DNA of 64,000 nucleotides from assembly GCA_963851405.1 (NCBI GenBank), contig CAWKPB010000009.1, forward strand, positions 128,152-192,151, in the 5' to 3' direction. Shown here in pieces: positions 26,110 through 34,711 of the stretch; position 1 is the stretch's first letter, and the number at the start of each line of letters is the position of its first letter. Origin of the DNA: JANPBY01 sp963851405. Lineage in GTDB: Bacteria; Actinomycetota; Actinomycetes; DATJPE01. The notes beneath the pieces were generated by a model. The model was not told the DNA's origin and did no database searches. It saw nothing but the letters and a program-made list of their open reading frames with translations. Made by a program: the position numbers and the translations under genes.

Positions 26110-27399
26110 TCACGCGCGGATGTGACCGTCCCCAGTGACGACGTAGGTCGTTGAGGTCAGTTCTGGCAGGCCCATCGGTCCCCGGGCGTGCAGCTTCTGG
26201 GTCGAGATCCCGATCTCGGCCCCGAAGCCGAACTCCCCCCCGTCGGTGAACCGGGTGGAGGCGTTCACCATGATCGCCGCGGCATCGATGCCCGCGATGA
26301 ACCGTTGGGCGGACGGCAAGGAGTCCGTGACAATCGCCTCGGTGTGCCCACTCCCCCATCGTCGGATGTGCGCGAGCGCAGCCTCGAGGTCCTCCACGAC
26401 GTGGGCGGCGATGTCCAGGGACAAGTACTCGCGACCCCAGTCGTCGTCGGTGGCGGGAACCACCTCCACGCCGGGTGGGCCGAGAGCAGCCACGAGCTCA
26501 TCGCCGTGCACCGTGACCCCCGCCGCAGCGAGCGCCTCCAGTGCCCTGGGGAGAAACACTGGGGCGATCGCTGCGTGAACAAGCACGGATTCGGCCGCGT
26601 TGCACACCGAGACCCGGTGCACCTTGGAATTGACGAGGATCGCCAGCGCCTTGTCCAAGTCAGCCTCGGCGTCGACATAGACATGGCAGTTTCCGACCCC
26701 GGTCTCGATCACGGGGACGGTGGATCCCTCCACCACTGACCGGATCAAGGCTGCGCCACCTCGAGGGATCAGTACGTCGACCAGCCCACGCGCGGCCATC
26801 AGTTGCTTGACGGAATCATGCGAGGTGCCGGGCACCATCTGGATGGCATCGACCGGGAGGTCGGTGGCCACGAGCGCCTCGCGCATGACCTCGACCAGAG
26901 CTGCGTTGGAGTCGTACGCGGATGAAGAACCCCTGAGCAGGACCGCGTTCCCGGACTTCAGCCCGAGCCCGGCGGCATCGACGGTGACGTTTGGCCTCGC
27001 CTCGTAGATCATCCCCAACACACCAAGCGGGACCCGGACCTGTCGGACCGTCAAACCGTTCGGCAGCGTAAACCCCCGCACGACCTCGCCCACTGGGTCG
27101 GGCAGATCCGCCAGGTCGCCCAACGCATCAGCGATCGCGGACAAGCGTTCAGGGGTCAGCGTGAGCCGATCGACGATCCCGGCCGGGGCGTCAGCCTCGA
27201 TGGCCCGGGCTACGTCGAGCGCATTGGCGGCCAGGATGCGCGAGGCGTGGGTCTCCAGCGCCATCGCCATGGCGAGCAGCGCCACGTCCTTCTGCTGCCT
27301 GGACGAGCTCGCTAGCTCAATCGCGGCCACCTTGGCTCGGCCGGCCACAGCTTGGACGTCGTCGCGCCCACTCGAAATCGCGGACATGGATTCGTTCAC
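26110..27399 (-). CDS. proA: Glutamate-5-semialdehyde dehydrogenase (gamma-glutamyl phosphate reductase)
   Basis: 429 residues; second step of proline synthesis. The aldehyde-dehydrogenase-type catalytic Cys lies in HRVSVCNAAESVLVH; MIYEARPNVTVDAAGLGLKSGNAVLLRGS is the conserved cofactor region, and the C-terminal FGFGAEIGISTQKLHARGPMG is diagnostic of ProA. It lies two genes from proB on the same strand, with a small conserved gene between. An alternative ATG is four codons downstream. Confidence 0.96.
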   Translation of the reverse strand: MNESMSAISSGRDDVQAVAGRAKVAAIELASSSRQQKDVALLAMAMALETHASRILAANALDVARAIEADAPAGIVDRLTLTPERLSAIADALGDLADLPDPVGEVVRGFTLPNGLTVRQVRVPLGVLGMIYEARPNVTVDAAGLGLKSGNAVLLRGSSSAYDSNAALVEVMREALVATDLPVDAIQMVPGTSHDSVKQLMAARGLVDVLIPRGGAALIRSVVEGSTVPVIETGVGNCHVYVDAEADLDKALAILVNSKVHRVSVCNAAESVLVHAAIAPVFLPRALEALAAAGVTVHGDELVAALGPPGVEVVPATDDDWGREYLSLDIAAHVVEDLEAALAHIRRWGSGHTEAIVTDSLPSAQRFIAGIDAAAIMVNASTRFTDGGEFGFGAEIGISTQKLHARGPMGLPELTSTTYVVTGDGHIRA

Positions 27400-27428
27400 C
27401 CGACGAGGGTACGACGCCGAACGGGTGA

Positions 27429-27797
27429 TCAGAACGGGCGCAGGGCGCCAGCGGGCGTCAGCCGTACCGCCAATTCACCTGCGTTTCCCCTTCGGTGAAA
27501 CGTCGCCTGATCCACGACTTCAAGACCAACGACGTCCCACGCGGGCAGTCCGGCGGTCGCTCGGTGGGTCTCCCACAGACGAAGTGCCAGGATCGCAGCG
27601 TCGGCCACGTCCCCCGCCTCCTCCCAGTAGGACACCTCGGCTCGGTCCGCGGCATAGCGACCGTTGAGTAGGAAGGGGTGCTCGTGCGAGAGCCGTTCGA
27701 GCCCACCGCGAATGACCTCCGCGCCGACTTCGCCGCCTGCGACAGTGAGGATCACGTGCCACATACGAGGGGCAGCCTCCGGTATCGGTTCGCCCAT
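27429..27797 (-). CDS. Conserved protein of unknown function between proB and proA
   Basis: 122 residues from ATG at 27797, with GAGGAGG four bases upstream; the longer frame from 27926 runs into proB. The sequence suggests a small alpha/beta protein (MWHVILTVAGGEVGAEVIRGGLERLSHEHPFLL, ILALRLWETH, AWDVVGLEVVDQATFHRR). Homologues in this exact position occur in other actinomycetes (recalled, not checked). Function unknown. Confidence 0.7.
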   Translation of the reverse strand: MGEPIPEAAPRMWHVILTVAGGEVGAEVIRGGLERLSHEHPFLLNGRYAADRAEVSYWEEAGDVADAAILALRLWETHRATAGLPAWDVVGLEVVDQATFHRRGNAGELAVRLTPAGALRPF

Positions 27798-27813
27798 GGC
27801 ACCTCCTCGACGG

Positions 27814-28938
27814 TCAGCGGCGGAGAAGCACGAGGTCGTCGCGATGCACGACTTCCCGCTCGTACGCCGGTCCGAGCTCTCGAGCCAGGTCACGTGTCGA
27901 CCGGCCCAACAGCCCGGGCAACTCACTCACCCCGAAGTTGACCAGTCCGCGGGCCACTGCGTGGCCACTTTCGTCGAGAAGGTCCACTGGATCGCCCGCT
28001 TCGAAGTCGCCCGCGACCGACGTCACGCCCGCCGGAAGGAGCGAAAGGCGACGGGCAACCACCGCCTCCACCGCGCCAGGATCGAGAGTCAGCGAACCCC
28101 TGGGCGTCGCAGCATGGGCCAACCAGAGCAGTCGGGTGGGCGTGCGACCTCCCGTTGGGGCAAAACAGGTGCCGACGTCCTCCCCGGACAGAGCATCGGC
28201 TGCGCGGGCGGAAGCCGCCAACACGACGTGCATCCCAGCGCCGGTGGCGATCCGAGCGGCCTCGACCTTGGTCGCCATGCCGCCCGTGCCGAGGCCGCCT
28301 CGGCCCCTCCTGCCCACGTCGACCCCGGCCAGATCGGCCTCACCGCTGACCACGGAAACCAGGCGTGCCTGCCCACGCGTCGGGTCGGTGTCGAACAAGC
28401 CCTCGACATCGGACAGCAGGACGAGCAGATCTGCATGCAGCAGGTGAGCCACAAGGGCTGCTAGCCGATCGTTGTCTCCGAGCCGGATCTCATCCGTGGC
28501 CACGGTGTCGTTCTCGTTCACCACCGGGACTATCCCCAGGTCCAACAGGCGATAGAGCGTGCGTTGTGCGTTGCGGTAGTGAGCCCGGCGGATCACGTCG
28601 TCGGCGGTCAGCAAGACCTGGCCCACGGTGATGTCATGTCGGGCGAAGGCCTCGGTGTAGCGGTGGACCAGGACCCCCTGCCCCACGCTGGCTGCGGCCT
28701 GCTGGGTGGCCAAGTCACCAGGCCGTACCGCAAGCCCCAGCGGCGCCAGGCCAGCCGCGATCGCTCCGGAGGACACGAGAACCACGTCTCGACCCAGCTG
28801 CCGCTGAGCGGCCACCACGGCGACGAGAGCCTCGACGGCAGCACCGTCCAAGCCGCCCGTGGCAGTGGTGATCGAGGACGAACCGACTTTCACCACGACC
28901 CGTTTGGCGGCGGCGACTGCTGGGCGAACGGGAGTCAC
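27814..28938 (-). CDS. proB: Glutamate 5-kinase
   Basis: 374 residues; first, proline-inhibited step of proline synthesis, phosphorylating glutamate. The amino acid kinase domain starts RVVVKVGSSSITT, with VVLVSSGAIAAGLAPLG, PVVNENDTVATDEIRLGDNDRLAALVAHLL and GTGGMATKVEAARIATGAG all intact. A C-terminal PUA domain follows (AVVARRLSLLPAGVTSVAGDFEAGDPVDLLDESG). GTG start, overlapping the obgE stop (GTGA), so the two are probably translationally coupled. Confidence 0.96.
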   Translation of the reverse strand: MTPVRPAVAAAKRVVVKVGSSSITTATGGLDGAAVEALVAVVAAQRQLGRDVVLVSSGAIAAGLAPLGLAVRPGDLATQQAAASVGQGVLVHRYTEAFARHDITVGQVLLTADDVIRRAHYRNAQRTLYRLLDLGIVPVVNENDTVATDEIRLGDNDRLAALVAHLLHADLLVLLSDVEGLFDTDPTRGQARLVSVVSGEADLAGVDVGRRGRGGLGTGGMATKVEAARIATGAGMHVVLAASARAADALSGEDVGTCFAPTGGRTPTRLLWLAHAATPRGSLTLDPGAVEAVVARRLSLLPAGVTSVAGDFEAGDPVDLLDESGHAVARGLVNFGVSELPGLLGRSTRDLARELGPAYEREVVHRDDLVLLRR

Positions 28939-30290
28939 GCCCGCCCATCCAGGCGAAGGTCAGTGCCGCGTGGTCCCGGCAGATTCCCTGCTCCCGCCTC
29001 GATGGTTGGCTCCCAGTCGAAGACCCAGCCATCCTCGCCGCCGATGATGACCTCGGCTCCCGGACGTGCTCCGAGCTCGACCAACTTCGCCTCGATGCCA
29101 ATGCGAGCCAGCCGGTCCGCGAGATATCCCACGGCCTCGTCATTGCTGAAGTCGGTCTGCCGCATCCAGCGTTCAGGCCGCTCGCCTCGGACTCGGAATG
29201 AGGTGCCTTCCTTAGTGACGGTGAAGCCGGACTCGTCCACAGCCCGCGGCCGAAGCACGATCCGGCTCGCTTCCGGGCTCGGTGCCGCCTTCCGCGCCTC
29301 CTCGACGACTCGGGCCATGGCGAAGGTGAGCTCACGCAGCCCTGCATGCGACACGGCTGAGACTGGGTAAACCGCGAAGCCGCGCTCCTCGAGGAGGGGT
29401 GTCACAAGATCGGCGAGTTCTTGCGCCTCAGGCACGTCGACCTTGTTCAAGGCAACCAAGCGGACGCGGTCAGTGAGCCCTCCGTACGCCGCGAGCTCTT
29501 CCTCAATCACGTCGAGATCACTGATTGGATCCCGGCCGGGCTCCAGCGTCGCGCAGTCGAGCACGTGCACCAATGCTGCACATCGCTCCACATGCCGCAG
29601 AAACTCAAGTCCAAGGCCTTTGCCCTCACTGGCGCCCGGAATCAACCCGGGGACATCTGCCACCGTGAACCGGGCGTCTCCTGCCTGGACGACTCCGAGG
29701 TTGGGCGCCAGAGTCGTGAAGGGGTAATCCGCGATCTTCGGACGCGCCGCGGAGATCGCCGCCACCAGGGACGACTTCCCGGCGCTGGGGTATCCAACCA
29801 GGCCGATATCCGCGACAGTCTTGAGCTCGAGAACGATGTCACCGACCCACCCGGGCTCACCAAGGAGCGCGAAGCCCGGCGCCTTGCGCCGATTATTGGC
29901 CAACGCGGCATTACCGAGGCCGCCGTGGCCGCCCGGTGCGATCACATAGGTCGCGCCTGGTCCGAGGAGGTCGGCCAGGAACTCCCCGTTGGCGTCCTTA
30001 ACGATGGTGCCATCGGGGACGGGCAGCACCAGGTCTTCGCCCTGCGCGCCGTTCTTGTGCGCACCCTGTCCAGGTCGCCCTGAGGTCGCCTTGCGGTGGG
30101 GCGCATGGTGGTAGTCGAGCAAGGTCGTCACGTTGGGGTCGACGACCAACACCACGTCACCGCCCTGACCACCGTTCCCGCCATCGGGGCCACCGAGCGG
30201 CTTGAACTTCTCCCGATGGACCGATGCGCAGCCGTGACCACCGTTGCCGGACGAGACATGTAGGACGACCTCATCCACGAAGGTGGTCAT
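28935..30290 (-). CDS. obgE: Obg/CgtA GTPase
   Basis: 451 residues. The glycine-rich Obg domain (VSSGNGGHGCASVHREKFKPLGGPDGGNGG) is followed by the G domain (GYPSAGKSSLVAAISAARPKIADYPFTTL, ADVPGLIPGA, LNKVDVPE) and a C-terminal OCT domain (TVTKEGTSFRVRGERPERWMRQ). Obg acts in 50S assembly and stringent/stress control. It belongs to the conserved rplU-rpmA-obgE-proB order. ATG is preceded by AAAGGAGG-like sequence. Confidence 0.97.
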   Translation of the reverse strand: MTTFVDEVVLHVSSGNGGHGCASVHREKFKPLGGPDGGNGGQGGDVVLVVDPNVTTLLDYHHAPHRKATSGRPGQGAHKNGAQGEDLVLPVPDGTIVKDANGEFLADLLGPGATYVIAPGGHGGLGNAALANNRRKAPGFALLGEPGWVGDIVLELKTVADIGLVGYPSAGKSSLVAAISAARPKIADYPFTTLAPNLGVVQAGDARFTVADVPGLIPGASEGKGLGLEFLRHVERCAALVHVLDCATLEPGRDPISDLDVIEEELAAYGGLTDRVRLVALNKVDVPEAQELADLVTPLLEERGFAVYPVSAVSHAGLRELTFAMARVVEEARKAAPSPEASRIVLRPRAVDESGFTVTKEGTSFRVRGERPERWMRQTDFSNDEAVGYLADRLARIGIEAKLVELGARPGAEVIIGGEDGWVFDWEPTIEAGAGNLPGPRGTDLRLDGRA

Positions 30291-30338
30291 CTAGCCCTCC
30301 TTTCGGCGGGGGCACCGGGGGTGGATCTTGAAACACGT

Positions 30339-30372
30339 GAGGGCGGCAACCCCGGTCTGGGGTTCCGCCCTC
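30339..30372 (-). other. Long stem-loop between rpmA and obgE
   Basis: GAGGGCGG-AACCCC, loop, GGGGTT-(C/G bulge)-CCGCCCTC: 14 base pairs interrupted by one bulged base, in the 101-base gap between the rpmA stop and the obgE start. No U-tract follows on the minus strand (ACGTGTTTCAAG), so it may be a processing or partial attenuation site that lowers obgE relative to the ribosomal protein genes. Confidence 0.55.
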
Positions 30373-30391
30373 CTCGACGTGTGGGACGTGC

Positions 30392-30655
30392 TCAGCTGGC
30401 GGTCTCCGCCGGCACGACGCTGATAATCCGGCGTCCGCGACGAGAGCCAAACTCGACCGCTCCCGGTTGCAGCGCAAACAGGGTGTCGTCGTCGCCCCGG
30501 CCGACGTTGGTGCCGGGGTGGAAGTGGGTGCCACGCTGGCGGACGATGATCTCACCGGCGTTGACCAGCTGGCCGCCGAAGCGCTTCACGCCGAGCCGTT
30601 GCGCGTTGGAGTCGCGGCCGTTCCTGGTGGAACTGGCGCCCTTCTTGTGTGCCAT
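30392..30655 (-). CDS. rpmA: 50S ribosomal protein L27
   Basis: 87 residues. MAHKKGASSTRNGRDSNAQRLGVKRFGGQ is the L27 signature region; the N-terminal tail reaches the peptidyl-transferase centre. There is no extra N-terminal cleavable extension. It follows rplU by 36 bases and precedes obgE in the conserved order. Confidence 0.98.
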   Translation of the reverse strand: MAHKKGASSTRNGRDSNAQRLGVKRFGGQLVNAGEIIVRQRGTHFHPGTNVGRGDDDTLFALQPGAVEFGSRRGRRIISVVPAETAS

Positions 30656-30691
30656 CGCTTATGCCTTTGCTGTCTGGTGAGGGGTGCGCGG

Positions 30692-31003
30692 TTACTTGGA
30701 CTCGATGCCGGTGACCCGGACCACGGTGAGCTTGGACCGGTGGCCCTGGCGCTTGCGGTACCCGATTTTGTTCTTGTACTTCAAAATGTGGATCTTCGGG
30801 CCTTTGGACGCCTCGACGATCTCGCCGGTCACAGACACCTTCGCGAGGGCCGCGGAATCGGACGTGACCGCTTCGCCATCGACGAGCAATACAGCAGGGA
30901 ATGAGACCTGGGAGCCGGGGTCGCCGGCCAACCGGTCGACCTCGATGACATCGCCGACAGCGACCTTCTCCTGTCGGCCACCGGCGCGGACGATCGCGTA
31001 CAC
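30692..31003 (-). CDS. rplU: 50S ribosomal protein L21
   Basis: 103 residues: MYAIVRAGGRQEKVAVGDVI opening and the C-terminal signature KIHILKYKNKIGYRKRQGHR are diagnostic of L21. It heads the rplU-rpmA-obgE group. The 142-base leader up to the thiQ stop contains TTGACT, a possible -35, but no convincing -10. Its upstream neighbour would normally be rne; here three thiamine-transport genes intervene. Confidence 0.98.
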   Translation of the reverse strand: MYAIVRAGGRQEKVAVGDVIEVDRLAGDPGSQVSFPAVLLVDGEAVTSDSAALAKVSVTGEIVEASKGPKIHILKYKNKIGYRKRQGHRSKLTVVRVTGIESK

Positions 31004-31145
31004 CGCGGGACTCCCTGCTTTCGCTTCTCAGTATCCCGGGCACGCGCCCAACGGGCGGTGACACGCGGGAACGGCGCGCAGCGCACGCCGACAGTCAAGA
31101 GTACGGGGCCGCCGCGACGAGGTCAAAGCGGCGCGGCGACACCGA

Positions 31146-31825
31146 TCAAGGCGACGAGCCCAGGGTTGAGCCACCCGCAGGGGCTGCGACCAGCCGAACG
31201 ATCCGGTCGGCGACCAGTTCGGCCTCCGCCAGGTCGTGAGTCACGTGGACCGCGGGCGTCCCCAACCGATGCAACAGCGCTCGGACGTCGAGGGCCAGCC
31301 GGTCCCTGAGCCCCCGATCCAGGGCACCGAAAGGCTCATCGAGCAGCAGCAATCGAGGGGCCGGCGCGAGCGCGCGGGCCAGGGCGACCCGCTGGGCCTC
31401 GCCACCGGACAGGCTCGCGACGGCCCGGGTTTGGTAGCCGTCGAGGTCCACGAGCGAGAGGAGATCGGCTACGCGTGCCGCTCGCTGCTCGCGCGCGACT
31501 CCGGCCACGGCCAGTCCGTACCCCACGTTTCCCGCTACGTCGAGGTGGGGGAACAGGAGCGCGTCCTGAAAGACCAGGCCGAAACGCCGAAGGTGAGGCG
31601 GCGTTCCCTGAGGTCCTCGCCGTCCCAGCAGACGGTGCCCACATCCGGTGGAAGGAGGCCGGCGATGACGCGCAGGAGCGAAGACTTGCCCGCCCCGCTC
31701 GGCCCCAACAACGCCACGACCTCATGCGGCCCGACGTCGAGGTCGAGGTCCCGAAGCAGTGGATGCCCGTCATAGGACAACTCAAGGCCGCGTACCGACA
31801 GTGCCGCGCGTCTTCGCTCGGTCAC
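31146..31825 (-). CDS. thiQ: Thiamine ABC transporter ATP-binding protein ThiQ, one frameshift
   Basis: ATPase of the thiB-thiP-thiQ importer. The first 75 codons read LELSYDGHPLLRDLDLDVG with Walker A GPSGAGKSS, then drift out of frame. The remainder, in the next frame, gives GTPPHLRRFGLVFQDALLFPHLDV (Q-loop), the signature LSGGEAQRVALARAL, Walker B LLLLDEPFGALD and VTHDLAEAE. One base is missing near 31601-31612; restoring it gives about 227 residues. The start overlaps the thiP stop. Loss of one base rather than scattered decay suggests a sequence error. Confidence 0.82.
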
Positions 31826-33459
31826 AACGAACCCGCCCGCTCACTGCGCCACCGATCCGCCAACAACACGACGGCGGCAGTAACCACCATGAGCAGCGTT
31901 GCTGCTGCGGCGGCCGTACCGATGTTGGCCTCGCCAGGCCGGCCAAGGAGGCGGATCACCACGACCGGGAGGGTGGGCTCCCCAGAACGCGCGAGGAAAG
32001 CTGTGGCGCCGAACTCACCCAACGACACGGCCGCGGCCAAACCGGCTGCCACGGCCAGCGCTCTGGCCAGAACACGGCCGTCCACGGACCGCCAGGTCCG
32101 CCAGGGCGAAGCGCCGAGCGTGGCAGACACGTCTCTCAGGCGAGGGTCGAGCGAACGGAGCATGGGCAAGGTCACCGCGATCACCAACGGCACCGCCACG
32201 AGCGCATGCCCAAGCGGCACGATGGCGAAGGAGCCGCGCAGGTCGAGCGGCGCTCGGCCGAAGGCGATCAACAGGCCGAAGCCAACGGTCACCGCGGATG
32301 CCCCAAGCGGCAGCATGAACCACGTCTCCATGGACCGTTGCCCACGCCGCGCGTAGGCAACAGCGCAGGCAGCCAAGCCGCCGATGACGAGTGCAATCAC
32401 AACAGTGGCGAGCGCGTAGCCGGCCGAAGTCACCAACGAGGCCGCGATGTCGACATCCCTGGTGGTTACAGGCTCCGCAACGAGGGCTTGCCACCACGCG
32501 AACCCCCAGCCATCCCCAACCCGAAGGGACCGAACGATAAGCGCCGCCATGGGAATCGCGATCAAGACGACTTCGGCCACGGCCATCGCTACGAGCATTC
32601 GGGGACCCCAACCCCGTGCGCGCCCTCGTACCTCGGCAGCAATCCGCGACGGCTGGTGCACGCTCAATCGGGACTGCAGGCGCGCTGCCACGACCAGTAC
32701 CAGGAGGACAGCGAGCAGCTGAACCACGGCCAACGCGGCTGCGCCGGACAGGTCCAGCAGCTGAGCAGTACGCCGATAGATCTCCACCTCAAGTGTCGGA
32801 TGGGCGGGGCCTCCGAGCACGAGAATCACACCGAAGGACGTGAAGGTGAAGGCAAAGACCAAAGCCGCGGCCGCGAACACGGCGGGGCGGATCAGCGGCC
32901 AGGTGACCGTCCCAAACACGCGCCACGGAGTCGCACCCAAGGTCCGCGCAACCTGGTCGTAGCGGGGGTCGATGTGCCCCCAGAGCCCACCGACCACGCG
33001 CACGACCACGGCAATATTGAAGAAGACGTGCGCGATGAGGACTGCGGCGATCGTGCCGATCCATGGTTGCGGCAGCACCGTACGAAACGCCGTACCCACC
33101 ACCACGGTAGGAAGCACAAAAGGAATCGTCACCACGGCCAGCATCACGCGGCGGGCCGGCAGCCGATAGCGGTGGAGCACAAACGCCAGGGGCAGCCCCG
33201 CCACCACGGTCAGCCCGGTGCTCACAACGGCTTGCCAAAGCGTGAACCAGGCGATCGATCGGGTAGCCGGGCGGCCCAGAACCGCAAGGGCTGATGGGTC
33301 GATTCCGCGGCTAAGGACGGTGACGAGGGGCCACCCGAGGAACAGCACCAGGAAGACCAGCGGGACGACCAACAAGACCCACGCCGGCGGAGTGGCGTGA
33401 ATTGGGCCCGGCGCGCGAGTGCTCAGCGCAGCACCAGGTCCGTCCACGCGTCGATCCAC
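31822..33459 (-). CDS. thiP: Thiamine ABC transporter permease ThiP (two fused permease domains)
   Basis: 545 residues with about 12 membrane helices and two copies of the binding-protein-dependent permease domain. The EAA-type loops are DQVARTLGATPWRVFGTVTWPLIRPA and RDVSATLGASPWRTWRSVDGRVLARA. Fused double permeases are typical of ThiP and iron transporters; the TPP riboswitch upstream of thiB points to thiamine or TPP. The frame start at 33459 overlaps the end of thiB by 37 bases; GTG at 33447 is an alternative. Confidence 0.85.
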   Translation of the reverse strand: MDRRVDGPGAALSTRAPGPIHATPPAWVLLVVPLVFLVLFLGWPLVTVLSRGIDPSALAVLGRPATRSIAWFTLWQAVVSTGLTVVAGLPLAFVLHRYRLPARRVMLAVVTIPFVLPTVVVGTAFRTVLPQPWIGTIAAVLIAHVFFNIAVVVRVVGGLWGHIDPRYDQVARTLGATPWRVFGTVTWPLIRPAVFAAAALVFAFTFTSFGVILVLGGPAHPTLEVEIYRRTAQLLDLSGAAALAVVQLLAVLLVLVVAARLQSRLSVHQPSRIAAEVRGRARGWGPRMLVAMAVAEVVLIAIPMAALIVRSLRVGDGWGFAWWQALVAEPVTTRDVDIAASLVTSAGYALATVVIALVIGGLAACAVAYARRGQRSMETWFMLPLGASAVTVGFGLLIAFGRAPLDLRGSFAIVPLGHALVAVPLVIAVTLPMLRSLDPRLRDVSATLGASPWRTWRSVDGRVLARALAVAAGLAAAVSLGEFGATAFLARSGEPTLPVVVIRLLGRPGEANIGTAAAAATLLMVVTAAVVLLADRWRSERAGSL

Positions 33460-34550
33460 CGCTCACGGTTGGCGTCCACAACCGCCGCCGGCAACGACAA
33501 GGGCGCAACTGGAGTTGCCGCGAAGTTCTCGAACACCTCCGGGAGCGTCCGTGCCGCGCGTGCCGGGAAGACGAACATCGACAGCGGGACGTCGGCCTGC
33601 ACCTCGGGAGAGAGCAGCCAGTCGACGACGGCCCGCGCCGCCTCCGGGTGCGCCGTCCCGCGCAGGACGCCCGCGTACTCCACCTGACGGAAGCAGCCGT
33701 CGACCAGCACCGAGGTGGAGGGCTCGGTGGGCTTGGGGTCGGCGGCGTACACGATCTCGGCCGGCAGGCGACGAGGCGTAGGACACCACGAGCGGACGAG
33801 AGCCCGAGCCGCCGCCGGAGAACTCACCCTCGTAGGCCTCGGTCCAGCCGTTGACCACCTTCACCCCGTTGGCCCGCAGGGCGCGCCAGTAGTCCTCGTA
33901 GCCGTCCTCGCCGTATCGCGCGACGTGGCCAGCAGGAACGCCAACCCCGGCGAGGAGGTGGCCGCGTTCTCGACGACGAGCTGGTCGCGGTAAGCCGGCA
34001 GGACGAGGTCGGCGAGCGTGCTCGGAGCTGCGAGGGCCCCGGCGGCGTACCATGCGTCGTCGACGGTTGATGCACACGTCGCCGTAGTCGATCGCCGTCA
34101 GAGCCGCGCCATCGTGTCGGCGCGCGCAACTCGGGGGCGACCAGCGCGGCCAAGCTCGGTGACTCGTACGGGTCGAAGACACCGGATTCCACCGCGCGGG
34201 TGAGCACGGTGAGTCGACGCCGAACAGCACGTCGCCCTCGGGGTTGCCGGCGGTGAGCGATCGCCTTGTTGACCACTTCACCGGCGTCCCCGGCGCTGAC
34301 CGTCGACCGTGATGCCGCGCGTGCGGTGAAGGCTCGCGGAGCAGGCTCTCGGCGACCGCGAACGAGTCGTGCGTGACGAGCGTGACCGTCGTGGGCGCGT
34401 ACGACGACGGCACGGTCGCCGGCCCCGCGTCGGCCCCCGAGGACCCGGAGGAGCCCGGGGCACTCGAGCCGCAGGCGGCGAGCAGGAGCGACGTGGCCCC
34501 CAGCAGGGCTGCGCCGACCGCGATGCGGCCACGGGAGCCCGTGGGACCGG
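33423..34550 (-). pseudogene. thiB: Thiamine-binding lipoprotein ThiB, broken by several frameshifts
   Basis: Pieces of one periplasmic-binding-type protein occur in order in all three minus-strand frames. They are a lipoprotein signal (GAALLGATSLLLAACGSS), TTVTLVTHDSFAVAESLL, EVVNKAIAH, GNPEGDVLFGVDS, VESGVFDPYESPSLAALVAPELRA, AIDYGDVCIN, VARYGEDGYEDYWRALRANGVKVVNGWTEAY and the C-terminal VYAADPKPTEPSTSVLVDGC through AWTDLVLR. This matches ThiB, the thiamine receptor. At least five indels interrupt it within about 1.1 kb. The start codon was not identified; the signal begins near 34545. Either true decay or a patch of poor sequence. Confidence 0.8.
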
Positions 34551-34569
34551 ACTGACAGGGGCTGACGAG

Positions 34570-34660
34570 AACCGTCCCTCCGCCGGCATTACCCGGATCA
34601 GGTTCAAGGGTCGGTGGCAGTCGGCCACCCTCTCAGCCCGGCGATCCTCCGAGCTCCCCT
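34570..34660 (-). promoter_or_regulatory. TPP riboswitch (THI element)
   Basis: On the minus strand, in order: GGGGAGCTC at the 5' end, GGCTGAGAGGG (P2/J3 signature), ACCCTTGAACCTGATC and CGGGTAATGCCGGCGGAGGGA's core, matching the THI-box consensus almost base for base. It lies just upstream of the thiB coding region, so thiamine pyrophosphate probably turns off the thiB-thiP-thiQ operon. No obvious U-tract terminator follows, which suggests translational control, the usual mode in actinobacteria. Confidence 0.95.
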
Positions 34661-34711
34661 GCGATGGAGTTGTCGGTTCAGTCTAGGACCCGTGGCCACG
34701 CCCCGCACCGG

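Noticed and set aside
31759..33294. 511-residue plus-strand open frame
   Set aside because: Antisense to thiP, which has clear permease loops.
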